Assembly: GCA_964007475.1 (NCBI GenBank)
Contig: OZ023275.1
Coordinates: 34,529,381 to 34,593,380, forward strand
Direction: 5' to 3'
Length of the DNA stretch: 64,000 nt
Source of the DNA: Hybos culiciformis
Lineage: Eukaryota > Arthropoda > Insecta > Diptera > Hybotidae
Part shown: one piece after another, positions 23,301 through 38,300 of the stretch
Layout of the letters: each line of letters starts with the position of its first letter
How positions within the stretch are numbered: the stretch's first letter is position 1
Position numbers and translations under genes: made by a program
Notes under the pieces: generated by a model
The model's input: only the letters and a program-made list of their open reading frames with translations
Databases searched by the model: none
What the model was told of the DNA's origin: nothing

Positions 23301-26300
23301 ATTGTTGATTACTCTATTATAAATGCATTAAAAACATAATATAAATGCTAAAAATAAATTTAATGACAATTTTTATAAAAATGTACTAAAACTTACCAGA
23401 ATGTGCTTGATCTTCTTCACTTCCGGATCCAGTCAGTCTTCTTATTTGTTGCATTTTATGGTCTCTGTAGAAAAATGCAATAATATGAAATAATCATTTT
23501 AATTCTTAAATAATAAACAATTAATTAATTTCTTTTTAATACTTAATAAAAGCCAATGGGAATTAATTTCTGTACAATGGAAATTTTTAGTTTTCAAGTA
23601 AAATTACTTCCACTAGGCACAATGAGTGAAATTTCTAATCGTCAACTCTATCTCTAAGATTTATTAGCAAAACAGTAACTTGAACTTTAATTTTGTTGAT
23701 TAGTTTTTTATTTTAATTTGGATGACTAAAGTACCTACTGAAACTTACAATAATGTTTTGATAGATAAACCACTCTACACAAAAACTTCTATACAATTTT
23801 ATTATACAAAGATATTGTTTTCTATCTTTAAGATAGACCAATATTATATGAAATTAACATTGCTATTCGAAAAATTTAATGACATTTTTTTAAAGAAAAA
23901 GTTCAAATTATCAATTCTTTTTTTTTGCAAAATATTGAAAAAATAAAAAAACTTCAAACTTTGGATTATTACATATTCCTTTATTTTGAACATTATTTCA
24001 ATCTTTGTTTTTTTTTTTTTAATGAAAAGATTTTGTTTAAAAGAAATTTTATGCAATACATAAAATGTTCTACATATACATTTATTAATTTTAATTCGAA
24101 ACAAAGCAAATTTATCGTTCCTGCTGGTCACTATTGATAACATGAATTAATTAGTATTATATTCACAATAATAAATTTTCAAGGATTATATAGAATTTTC
24201 AGAACATAAAAATATTATGTATTGTAATTTTAAATTCATTAGGTATTACTTTACTAAAAAAAAAAAAAACAAATTATTTGAAGATATTCGTCTACGATGT
24301 AATAAGAATTGAAAATTTTAATATAAACTCTGATTGATTTATAATATTCAACAGATAAAGTTATGCAGGAAGTCTGTGTGTGTGTATAAATCACCAAATT
24401 TGGATAATTCCTTAATAATTCTTTTCTGGATTTCTCTTATTGATTTTCTGATTTATGTTCGGCATAGGAGAATATTAATAACTGAACAAGAATTTATTTT
24501 TCATATATATGTATTACAGTTCTAAACCAAATCCTCATTGTGATAAAAACAAAAAATTTCCACGGTCGTACATGGGAAAACTATACATACATATATTATA
24601 TATAATACGTATAAATATAATTCTACTTTCCCTTATTTTATTTAATTCACAAATAAAGATAGTTGTTAAGTTTGAAGCGGATTAGTCGTTCAAAATGAAA
24701 TTATTGTTTTGGAAAATTGGAAAATGTGTTTTAACGTTTCAAATTTTAGATATTTTAGCTTGTTTTCTTTTGGAGATTGTTTAAAATTTTTATGTTATTA
24801 AATTAAAAATTAAAAAGAAAAATTATGTTCAAGCAAAAAGAGAAAAATTAAATAATAATTCTTAGGCGGGCATGAAGAAATGAAATGTAAATCCTTGTAA
24901 CGCATATTATTTGCTTGTAGAACATTTCAGAAAATGGTCGTGTACACATTTTTTGAAAAGTATTTTTTTTTTTTATTTTATTAACGTTTATATGCTATTT
25001 TTGTGGTGACATAAAATAATGAAAAGTAACTCAACAAAAGATTTAAAATGAAAAGGCAATAATATATGCCACTACACGTATGTATACATTGTAACTGGTA
25101 TTTTCTATATTTTTTTACATATATTTTTTAAGAAGCCAATTTTTAGTTACATATTCAATTTTCAATGCTGTTAAACCTAAATAATAATTTATAAAACATA
25201 CTACAGATACACTAATTTAACTAAACTTTTTTAGAATAGTTTTTGTATTAGTTTTTTTTTTGACACTATAAAGTTGGTTTTATTTTTTAGAGAAGTTAAA
25301 AATGTTTGTCATAGTACTCTTATATTTTCAATATTCTCAATATTCTCAATATTGTGATCATCCTATAGAGATCATAATGGAGTAAGTGATTGCTTTTGAC
25401 AAACTCTTTGAGTCTTTAGTATGATACCATTATTCACAAGGAATCAATTAAATGCAAAAACATAATATAAAAATTCGAAATTAAATCTCTTGCATAATTT
25501 TAATTATTTTCTTTTTGTAATTATTTCACTGATGGATGTTTAAATGGGGTTAATACCAATATTCGCAAATACAAAATATGAAAAATTTTTTAAAATTGCA
25601 TATAATGTACAATGTACATATTTAAAAAGTGTGAAAAAAAAAAATAATAATTGGAATGGGAAACAAAATATTAAAAAAAAATTTTTTCGAAAAAATTTGA
25701 TTAAATCATATTAATTTTCCTCTGAGTAATAAAAGTAAAACATTATTAAAAAATATTGAATACTATTAAATTTTATATAATTTGTTGACAAATTTTTCTG
25801 TATAGTATGGCGTGTCGTTCCTCAGTAATGAGTTAGGAATCTTGTAGGAAAACCGCGATTACAAATAAAAAAAAATATATCAAAAATTAAATCAAATAGC
25901 TGAATAAGATTTTTCTTGGTTTTTCTAGTTCATATATATGATCTTTCTTAGATTCTATTCATGCGTTGTTTTCTAAGTTCATTCATGTGCTTAATTAATT
26001 TAAATTAAATATTTGATTACAGAATGTATATTTAACTAAATGTGTCTTTTAGTTGGCAATATCTACGTTGTACACGTACAAGGTACATGTAAAATTGTAT
26101 TATTATAATTAATTTATAAATGAGTTTATCAAATAAGTTTATCTCCATAGTATCCCTGCATATATACATTTATTTACAACATAGTTTCTTTATATACTAT
26201 ACACAACTATTCGTATTCACATAATAGAGGTTAAAATTTATGAAAAAAAAAATAAAAAAATAAAAAAATTAAAAATTGAAACTCTATGACCTGAAAAATA

Positions 26301-29300
26301 TTAAAAGCTGACTGCTTGAAGTTCGTACTAGGGTGTATTGAAATTATATTTCAATATACACATAAATATAAATTAACAAAGAAATATTATACTAGTGTAC
26401 AACTCATACTAAGTACTTAAGTAAATTATTCAAAAGTCTATTTTTTCATTATATTTCATTCTTCAAAAAGATTTCTGCTCAAATGACTACAAAATTGCAT
26501 TTCTTTTTTGGTGCTGTTCATTATACAAACATATATACATATTCATATATAAAGTTAAGGCATGTTGCTTCTGGGGTAAAATTCTTTATTTTTTTTTCCC
26601 CATTATTAGAAAAACCTAAATTTATGACATTATTCTTTCTTATTCATCTTTCTTTTATGAAATATATATATTGATAAAAAATGTTTTTTTTTCCTGAATT
26701 CATTCATTATCATTTTAAGATTTTTCTCTACGGTTCACACGAAAATTTATTTCCATTTATAAAATGGTCGGTTAGTTTTAGTTTATTAGATTTTTTATGT
26801 GGGCTTTCAGAATTAAAAGGACTTTTGCCTGACAAAATTTATAACAACTTGAAATATATGTACTGTATTGGTATATAATGATAAACAGACATATATACGT
26901 AGTTATATAATTATTATGTGTATATATAAAACATTTTGAATGCATTTTAAAATATGTATTGTATAAATGCATGCGTTCATAATTCTTTCATTTTTAGAAT
27001 TTTTACTTTTAAAGCCTTCATAAATTTTAACGATTTTTCTCTCATATATGTGTATATATATATATTTTATGTGTGCATTATATAGAATTTTATAAAAATT
27101 TTGTCTTCTCATATATTTTTTAGTTACTATACTACGATGTTGTTCTAAATAAAAAAAAAAAATTTGTAATTCACGTTATAAGTATTTGCATATTTTTCTT
27201 TTTTATTTTTATTTTTTGAATTTGCGGCTGTTATAAATAATTTTCCGTCATATGTAAAAAAAAAAGAAAGAAGTTACATTACATCGACAGGGCGGGTATA
27301 AAAATATCTTTCGTAATGAATTAACATCACTTAGGAATATTAAATAAATTATAAATTAAAATTAGTTAGATGTATTTATTTATGTTTATGTTTCATACCT
27401 TACTTATAATGTTTTGGTTATATAAATCTATATTGTAGAAATTTTCTTAGAATATTATTTAAAAATTTATGGTTCCAATTTACGATAATTGTTATCTAAA
27501 TAGGGACAGGTATGATGGGCAAAAAGTCTTTAGTGGTCTCAATAAAGAATAAACTTTTATTTTTGGCTTTAAAATGAACTTAATAATACTTAATGGGTTG
27601 AAATAATTTTTGTATATAAAAGAAAACAGAAATGTTAACTTACCTGAATCCTGTCTGATTGCCGAACATTAATTTACTAGAGCCGTCTAACGAAACTTCT
27701 TCAACTGATTGATGATGATTGGCAGTGGCAGCATTACCCGAATAAGCTTTAGCAATTGGCTTTTTCGAATATGGTGGATCATATTTATTTCTAGTTGTCT
27801 TCCTTCTAATTTTCATTAATAATAATTTTCCAGAAATTATATAAAGTTGACCATAGATTTGTTTTTTTTCATTTTCATCATTTTGTAGAATTTTTTTTTC
27901 AATTTTTGAAATTTTGTTTCAATTTAATGATGGAATGGTTTTGTTTTTTTTTTTATTAATTTGATGAAATTTAATTTTTGAAAATATTTTTTTTTTGAAG
28001 ATAAAACGAATTAAAGAAACAATGTAATTTGTTTAGTATTTAGAATTTTTTTTTTTTTTTGAAGAAATAATTATTTAAAATATATTATTAATTTTATTTA
28101 ATATATATAGGTATAAGGATATTATCTTAGAATAAATTTTTTTTTACATAAAAGCGTATATTTTAGAAAATTATTATATTTAAATAAAGCATGTTTGAAG
28201 ATTTTTGAAAAATCCCTTAGCTTATTTTACGTAAATTTGTTTGATAAAAACATATCACAGGTATGGGTATGAATAAGAGAAGTTAGAGATGAATGTCTGA
28301 ATTTATGTCAAGATCACATAAAGAAATAAAATTATCATGTACTACATACGTTTCATTTTATAAAATATGATAATTTTTGAAACATTTTAAAATTGCTTTA
28401 CAAAGCTTTTCTTGATTTTATTTTACAAATGTAGAGATATTTATTAAACCGAATAAAAGCCAAATTTTTATTTAAAAAAAAAACGATATTTTTATTGAAC
28501 TTCAGATAAGTTATAGTTTTCATTGTCATCAAAAAAAATAATAGGAAATTTATTTCATAAACATATAGAGATAAAATTATATGTATACTATAGATATATG
28601 TATAAATTGAATTATATTTGAAATTGAATTTCAATTTTTTAAAGTGTCTCTTAATTGAATATAAAAATATATTGCCCAAATATTTTACTGTGTTAAAAAC
28701 GGATTTCACTTAAAAAGTACAATTTTTTTTTTTTTTTTTTACTGAGAATTTTCCATTGAAAATTAAATTATCCTATAAATCTACTTTTTTTTTCGCTTCT
28801 TTTAATAGAGACAATCAAGAGGTAATACATTATAATTCAATAAAAATGGTTTTATGTTTTTTTTTTTTTTTATTAAATAGTAATATTTCTTTGAAGTGGA
28901 GGCTACGAGGCAATAGAACCATACATTTAAGTGTAGGTTTATAAATGGACTACCATTTTAAAGTTATTGAAATTTTATGAATTTATTGTTTTCATATCAC
29001 CACCACATAGCGTTTATAGTCAAATATTGAATTTAAAATAGAATCACTTCATCCGAATATCCGTAATTTGTGGATCGGGAGATAAAAGTTAATCTTTAAA
29101 TATTTAGAATTTTTTATATATATTGTGCAAATAAATTATTGTATTAAAGCTAAAAGTGGCGAATATTTTTTTTTGAATTTGCTGTCGTGTTCAAAAATCA
29201 TATCTTATCATAACTTTTTCGTGTATAAAAAAGATTAGAAGTTAGAAGAAGAAATGATTGGTTAGAAATCAGAATTCTCTGTAGACGAGAATAAGTAATA

Positions 29301-32300
29301 AAAATTTTACTATAAAATATTAATTATTGAAAATTAATTCACATTTAATTTTAATTATATGCAACTAAAATACTAACTATAGGAAATCCTTTGAGATTAA
29401 AATCAAACCGAAATTATATTTAACGCTGATTATTATGCTTTATCCTAGTTAGTATATTATCAACCATATACTTGTTGGCAGAATAATAAAAATGTAATAA
29501 TTTTTTTTTTATTTCAAAAATATCACCACTTGAAAAATTTTTTTTTGCACAATAAAATAGTTTTTATAATAAAACTACAATTTAAAATCATAACTTGACA
29601 GTACCTAACATTACATGTGATAATAAATAATGAAAAATTCTATATTGTCTTAATTTAATTTTATATAAAATTAATTGAAGTTTTATGACGTTTTTAACAA
29701 GCGGTAAACAATTTTAAAAGTGGACAGAATGAATGAAATGTGTATAAAGTTTCATATTCATAATTCTTGCATCTATAATATGTTTTAAATTGGAACGTAC
29801 TATATGTAAACAAAACTAGAATAATTGTAATTGAATTTATGGATTTAGCTGTTGTTAGAAAAATAAAGTTATAACAAATGGCAGAGTAAAATGCATATAA
29901 TTGATGCTTTATTTCTTAGAATATGGAAAACTGTTGAACCTTTTTTGTTTAAGGCTCTGAGAACATAATTATAGTGTTGTATCTTATACAGTAAAAATAA
30001 GGGATGGTTCAAAAACGAATTTATTAACGTATTATTAAAGTTGATTTTAATTTTTAAGTATTCTCCTAAATTTTCTAAAATATATTCTTAATAAATATAT
30101 GTACAAATGAATATATGTACAAATGTTTTGTTTTTATCAAATATACAGCCTAATATTGAATTATGAGCTAAGAGACTTTTTACATGTAAATAATTAGTTT
30201 TGGTGAGATAAAAAATTCAACAGATGTAAGAGTTTTACATAAAATATGAATAACTTGGTATTTAATTTTTCATAATTTTATATTATTATATTGTATATTA
30301 TTGTGTAGTATATAAAAACTTATAAAGATTTAATATTAACGTATATGAAAAATTAAGTTGACTCTTAAAACCTGGTTAGAGAATTCTGAAAATTGATATT
30401 AAAATTGTTCCTTTAAACTTTAACGAATAAACGATATAAATATTCGAGAATTTTTTAATTTTCGATTCTGCTTCACAACTTTAATTAGAAATAATTGCAC
30501 TATTAATATAAATAATTCAATGCAATATATTTCGTATATTTAGGATGATTAAGCGGTTTCACCAAATTCACAATGTTAATTAAGATTTTTTTTTATTTCA
30601 CTTAGCTCAATTTTCAACATTAAACTTTATTATTTTTCAGAACTTAAAAAATATGAGGATATTAAATATATAAAACGGATAATAATTATAATTTTTTTTA
30701 TATAAATATAATATATAGGGGAATTAAATAAGTATATATATATATAATTTGTACACAACAATAAATAAAATATAAAACTAAATTTATGTTTTATTTATTA
30801 TGTTGTTATACAATAAAAGTTAAAAATTATTTTTTATAAAATATTTTATTTAGCTATATAATAACAATTAAAGCACTCAACACAGATTCACACACACCTA
30901 ATATTTTTCATAACTAAGTGAAATATTTTTAGTTTATAAATGAACTGAAAAAAAAAAAAAAACAGAAAAAAAAATATATATATATAATGAAAATTAAAAT
31001 TAAACAAAAATAGAAAATCTAGTGAATTTAAAAAAAAATTTTTTGCTGTAATTTTGTGAATAAATTGTATAAATTTTTTTTATATTAACTTTATAGTGGA
31101 AATTTGTTTTATTTATTTATTTTTATTTTTTTTTCATTCATAAATATAACAATTTATTGTGTTTCAGGATAATAATAATGATAATAATAAAAGGAAAATA
31201 TCTAGTATAATATTTTCCAAACAATAAAATAACAAAAAATAAAACATATATATGTGTATATAAACAAAGTTAATTTAGATAACCAAAAATTATATTGAAA
31301 ATATTCAATTTAAAATAAAATAAATCAAATAAAAGATTAAAATATAAATTAATAAACAAACAAATTGAAAAAAAAAAGTGCGAAAATTTCAAACATGCAA
31401 AAAAAAAAATAATCGTCTTCAATTAAATATTTTACACACAGCTGATATTTTTTATACTACAGCTGTTATTGAAGAAGTTTTCTGATGGTTTCATTTTAAT
31501 AATAATGTTTGTTAGAAACATCAGTTAAATTTTTCATAAATGTATTTTAAAATAAATATGTATATTAATTTTAATAAAATAATATTTTGTATTTATATTT
31601 GTATTTATATAATTAAAAAAAAATTAAAATTAACCTATCGAAAGAAAAATTAAAATTTAAATAGAAAATTGTTAATTATTTTTTAATTGGTCTTAATTAA
31701 AAACACTGCCCATTTTTAAGTTTTTAATCGGACATAATAACAAAAAATATATATAATCTATTTACATGAGAAAATTGAACTTTTAAACCTTTATTTTATT
31801 CGTGCACATAATTAAGTTGAAAATTGTTTGGAATCTAAAATTTTGATATTTATATAACAGAACCGACTATAATTTTCGATCCAAAAATGTAGCGGCTTCT
31901 GTTGAAGTCATGTCATATTAAAGTTATAGCAAATTACCAAGTACGTTAAGGATCTTTCATTAAGAACCTTTTTTTATATTTCTTTAGTAGAAGCCCTACA
32001 ATTCACTAAAATGAATACGATTACTTTAGAAAACCGCATTAAATCTTTTTTTTCCGATGAAGCTCATTTTCACTTAAATGATTACGCAATTGTCAAAAAT
32101 TGTCAGAAAATATAAGCATGGTTGTTGAAAAACCATTACATTCATCTGCTTTTACAGTTTGGAGTGCATTTTGGGCTGGTGGTATCTTTGGTCCATATTT
32201 TTTTGGAAATAAAGATGGTCGTAATATGATCTAAGACAACTGGACTTTTAAGAATAATCCAACAACAATTCATGAATTTAAAATCAAAACTGAACAAGAA

Positions 32301-35300
32301 ATTCGTTCAAATGTCAACTATGTCAAAACGAAATTGAAAATTTTGTTAAAGAAATCAATGCTTGCAAACGTGTTCGGTGAAGATTTGTCCGATATCACTT
32401 TTACTTATTAAATTGTAAATAATTACAAACAAATGGTATGTTTTATTTAAAAATTAAAAAAAAAGTACTTATTGAAAGACCCTTTATGATATTATGATGA
32501 TGATATTAATTTCATATAAATTTGGTTTAATTTCATATAAAATTTGTTTAATGAAAAGTGTAAATAAGCACTTTTTTGATGAAATAATATTACATTATTA
32601 TTATTATTAATTTAATGTTTCATTTACCGAATATTTTTAATTAATAAATGATGTATCAATTTTTTTTTGCATCAATATTTTATTTTTGCAAATAGACTAA
32701 AAATATTGAAGTCGAATGTAAATTATTGGCAAAAATAATTCGGAGTAAATTGAAATTTATTTAATTTAAAAATTAAAAATGTGGTTATATGAAACAACTT
32801 ACTATCCATTGATATTATCACAGTAAATGGAAGATTTTTTTTTTGTTGAAATAATTAACCTAATTAATATAATGACTTAATAATTGGAGATCGAAGTTCG
32901 CATAAATAACTCATATAAAAAAGCTAGTTCCAAAGAACTGTAAAGATGTTGATCAAAAAATTTGAATATATGGGTCGTAACTCTCGATCACTATATATTA
33001 AAAACTAATCTTAAAATCATTAATGAATTGAATTGATTAGAAATTGCATTCTTCAATTCATAAATTTTATCGTATTTATTTTGATTTTCTTTTATCGATT
33101 CGTGATTTTGAAGTGATGGTAACGACATAACATAAATAAAAATAAAAATCCAATATAAAATTCATTGAATACCATAGAATTTATATTTATGACTGTTTAT
33201 TTTTTTTTTTAAATAGAACTTAACAAATGTATAGAGAATTTTCGTTTAGAAATCTAGTTATGTTTGTATTTGACATATCAATAATTATGTCTCTCGCAAT
33301 GAAAATAATTTCAATTGAAGCTTTGGAATAAGCCTAACATGAAAAATTGAAATACAAAAATCTCATGTAATTTTGACGAGAAAATGTTTCTATAGAGATA
33401 CATTTATTAAAAAGAAATTTGAACATTCTGCAACATATATTTTTGTGTAAGATATCACTAGTGAAACTATGTTGTTCAGTCAGAGTTTACATAAATTCCA
33501 TTTTTATTTAATAAATGTAATTGTAAATTTTCTGAAGCAATTTTGTTTTTGTATATTTTAATTCTGAATTTACAAGTCAGCATATTATTAAAGATTTAAT
33601 CAAAATCTGTAAAATTATTTCAAACCTCAAAATTTATATCCCTTAACTATAGAATATTATATTATTCTTTATAAGTTATATAATTTTAAGAATCTTCATG
33701 TACCTACTGGAAAAAATATAAATATTATTAAAAAGAATATTACCTTATTCAATACTCATTTTTACTAAATGTATAGTTAGTACGCATGTATAACGTTGTA
33801 AACATAATATATACAGCAGTATACTCAGTAAATAAATATTAAAAATTTTAATTAATTGTGATTTTATTTTATTTCTGTTTTTTTTTTTTCAAATTCTTTT
33901 AATTTCATAAAATCTTGAATAATACCTGTTTTGTAGATGTTATCCCATTGGAATCGAATACCAATTCAATCCTTGTACAGTTATATAGTATAATATGTTT
34001 TTCGTAATATTTTATAAATATTTTGGGTTTGATTATTATTAGTTTTTAAGTTTTTATTTTTATAAAAGTAATCCTTTGCTTTGCAATGTTTTTAATCGAA
34101 AAAAAAAAAAAAAAAACAAAACAAAATAACCAAATTATGATAAGGGTTCGGGAATTTAAAAGGAGAAACTTAAATTTGTAAAGGGAATATGAATATTATA
34201 TATATGAAAAGAATACTGAGGATGTTTTTAATAATAATATAAAAGGAACTATTTTTATAATGAATTAAAAAAAAAACATTTATGTTAGTCAGAGTTAAAA
34301 AAAATGAAATTTATTGTTCCAAAATTCCAAACGCAAACACTGCCACTTAAATATCAAATAGATGAAATATTGTTTTTTTCATATTTTTATATCTATATTA
34401 GTCTCAACCATTCATTGGTTTTAGGTAGTTTGCATATTTTTCCAAGCAATATTACACTTTAAAAACGTTTTTATTCATATATTTCATATAAGATGAAAAG
34501 GTTTCGTAAAGGATTTTGAACAGGGCTTCTTGTTTCCATCTTGATTAAGTATAGATTGAAAAATGTTTTTTTTATAACTTTTAAAAATAAATTTCTATTT
34601 TATGTAATTCTTCTCAAACAATTATTTTCAGTTTGTAATCAGCAATAATTTCATGGAAATTTAATAGGTATTCATTTGAAATTATGTAAATTTTAAGATA
34701 ATAAAGTGAATAAGAAATTTTTAATCGAAGACAATAATTATTTAATAATTTTATACATTGTTTGCATTTAAAATAAATTCCATTAAAATTTCACTTTTCT
34801 TCCGGATTTACGATTGCCGTTCGCATTGTATTAATTTGAAGAAAAGTGGAATTTGTTTGATAATGAAAAAAAATAAAAATTAAAATAAAAATAAAAACTA
34901 AAACTGAAAGGAAGAGTAATTCAGGAAAATTTTGATTTTTTAAATTTATTTTGTTTTTTTTTTTTTTTTTATTTTTTTTTTTTTAATTTAATTAAGTCAA
35001 AAAAAAATTGTTACCAACTATAACATAATTCAAAAAAGTAAGTAAAAGTTTAGGAACTTTTTTTGATAAATGTAGTATCCCAACCCTAACTCTAAGTGGA
35101 ATAGGAAAGTAGAATAATCAAAATTCCGGAATTTCGTATATTCCATTTATATTCCACTAATGCGAATAAAATATTTTTAATAAAATTCTTTTTGAATGAT
35201 TTTAAACAAAAAAAACAATACTTTAAAATGTTAGAAAGGTTTTTATTTTTTTTTTTGGCAAATACTTTTAAATTGAAATAAAGATATAAGAAACTAATTT

Positions 35301-38300
35301 TGAATAAAAATAATTCTCTCATAAATTTATTTCTTATTTCTAGAATATTTGAAAAACCATTAAAACAAATTGCATTTTTTTTTATTTTATCATTCAAATC
35401 ACATTATTCATTCATTCATACAAAATAAGTGATTATAGTATTAATATTTTTTTTTTGAACTAAAAAGAATGGGTAATATGTAAATAATTTTTTTTTATGA
35501 TAATGAAATTATAGGTTTAGGACATTTTTGTTTGTTTTTTTTTTTTCTTTTTTTTTTTTTTAATCATAAATTATGTAATTTGAGAAAATGAGTTTTCAAT
35601 GTGATAACTTAATAATATTTAATTATTGTTTACAACTTGATGTATTTAATTATAAGATAATTGTTTTTTTTTTTTTTTGGTGAGGAGTTTGAGACATTTA
35701 CATAAATTGTGTAGAGAGTCTTAATGCACTCAAATAGTTTTTTTTTTGTGGAATCTAACATTTTTATAACATATATAAAATTTAAATAAATAAACCAAAA
35801 CCATAAATATTTCTTTTATTGGTATATTTTTTGAACTAATTAAAATTCTAAATTTATAATTCCTTGAATGTAAGACAATTATTTCTCAGATTCGTGTCTG
35901 CAATGGTTTTTAAGTATTAAACTAGCTTTTAGTTTTTCCTTGGCTTGAATAAACATTTTAAAGCAATATTAAAAGTTTTTGCAAATAGTAAATATCAAAA
36001 AAAAAGTGTATATATAAAAAAAGATGTAGACTTTAATTTGTTTCAGTTGGGAAGGGATTTTCTTTTAGCTGAATTCCTTAAAAATTAAAAAAAATATAAT
36101 AAAAAAGATAATATAACACCTCACCATCTTATAAGTATATTAAGTTGTGAATATGTATAATTAAATACATTAAGCATACTAAATTCATTACTTAACTATC
36201 ATTATTATATTAAAACAAAAATGTGAATGATTTTTATTATTTTTTTTGAATTTCTTTCTTCAGTGATTTGCCTAAAATAATTAAAAAAAATAAAATATGT
36301 TGAAAGGATTTTCGCAAGTAACACATATATATATTAGATTAGAATGAAATATTTAGCACAAATTTTGCGAAATCTATAATAATATAAAGTAAATAAATTT
36401 TTTGTTAGTTGAAATGAATGAATATATGATTATCGTTAGTAACTACATTGTCAGAATTATATTATAGGTCAAACAGTGATTTAGTTGATTTGCTTTAAGG
36501 CCTATTGTTGTAGTTTGTTATTTTTTATTCAAGAAGAAATATACTGTGGTAATTATTAAATATATATATAGATCTATAAAGATATAAGTTAGAGATTTTT
36601 CTATAGTTTAGCGCATGTATTAAGTAGTATCTTAAGTACTGTATTATATCCTGTAATATAAATATTGTTTGCCATTTATTGAATAGTTTCATAATGTGTT
36701 ATTAATTTGTTAAAATTATAAAGAAGTTACCGATTAATATCGATACCCATGATTGTTGAGAGTTAAATTCAGATTCAGATTGTAAAGAATAAATAAAACT
36801 CATAAAAAATTTTCATAATAAGAATAATATAAAGTAGTCTTTCTTAAATATTATTTCAACGAAAAGATATATTATTTTATAATAAAACTATAGTTAGTTA
36901 CATAATATATCTATACTGATAAATTCTCTTTCAAACTTATTTTATATATTTATATAAAGACCACAGTATCTTTATTGAATAACTTAAATTATTTATTGTT
37001 GAAAAAAAAAATTGTTTTTTTTTTTTTTATTATGATCCTTATATTTGTTATATTTTATATATATATAAAAAACTTTTATTTGGTGCAGTATTTTTAATTC
37101 AAAATAAAAATTATAATTTAAACTAAAAATTCTTAATGTTGTTGTAATTAAAATTAAAATTGCAAATATCTAAATTAAAACTAACAAGGGAAATAAATTA
37201 AAAATTAGGATTTTTGTTTTTTTAATTTTTATGTGGGTATTAATGCAAAAGGACGTCTTTACAGCCAGTGGTTAAGGACGTCTTTAAAGAAAAAATAAGG
37301 AGCATTTAAGTTTTCAATTTTTCTGTATTTTTAGATAGAAAATTGGAATAAAATAATATCTGTATTAAACAGTAGTTTTGAGATTGAAATTTAAGATTTT
37401 TATGTTGAAACTATGTATTATTTCAACAAATATTCAGTGAGAAACATTAACAGACCCTTATTTTCGAAGCATAAAGGTCCTGTATGTATAAGAACATGGT
37501 AATTGATAACATTTAATCAATCAATCTGTATTTTCAATAATTCAGATTCAAATTGAAAAAGATAAATGTCCGAAATTTCTTGTCAAATCAATTTAATTCG
37601 AAACAAATTTATCAAAACTAGTGTAAGGGAAATCTTCGTCTAAGTAATTTAAATTTGGAAATTTTTCAATATATCGAAATTTATATGATATAAGACTAAA
37701 TTTTTTATACGACTAATGGTGATTTTAATTATTTAGTTATTAATATTAATATTTAAATTACTTAGTTTGTTTTTTGATTAAAACTTATTTGAAACTATAA
37801 CTTAATGCAAGTAAATAAAAACAAATAATTTAATATTATACAAAAAAATTTTGTTTTATGTGTTCGTGTATTATAGACATTATTGTACAAAAAAATAACA
37901 GATTTGGATGAAATCTACATTTTTACAAGACTTATAATAATATTGATATTAAAATATTAAAAAAAAAAATAAAATTATATAATTTTTTTTTGTATTAATG
38001 TTCAATGTAAAACTAGCATAATAAATTAAAAATAATTAAAAATTAATATGTATTGCTCGAAGCTATTATACTTTTATTGGCTTTGAAAGATTTTTTTTTA
38101 CTTATTAAATATGGCGAAAATAAATTTTTTTTTATGAAAATCTTTCCAGATAAAAATAAAAAATTATCAATTATATAAAATAGATTATTAATTTAGAAAA
38201 GCAATTGTTTAATTTCAATAAATGATAGATAATTGATTACTAAAAATTAATACACAAGGTATTTTTTAGTAGGTTGGTTTTATTAAAATTTTAACTATTA

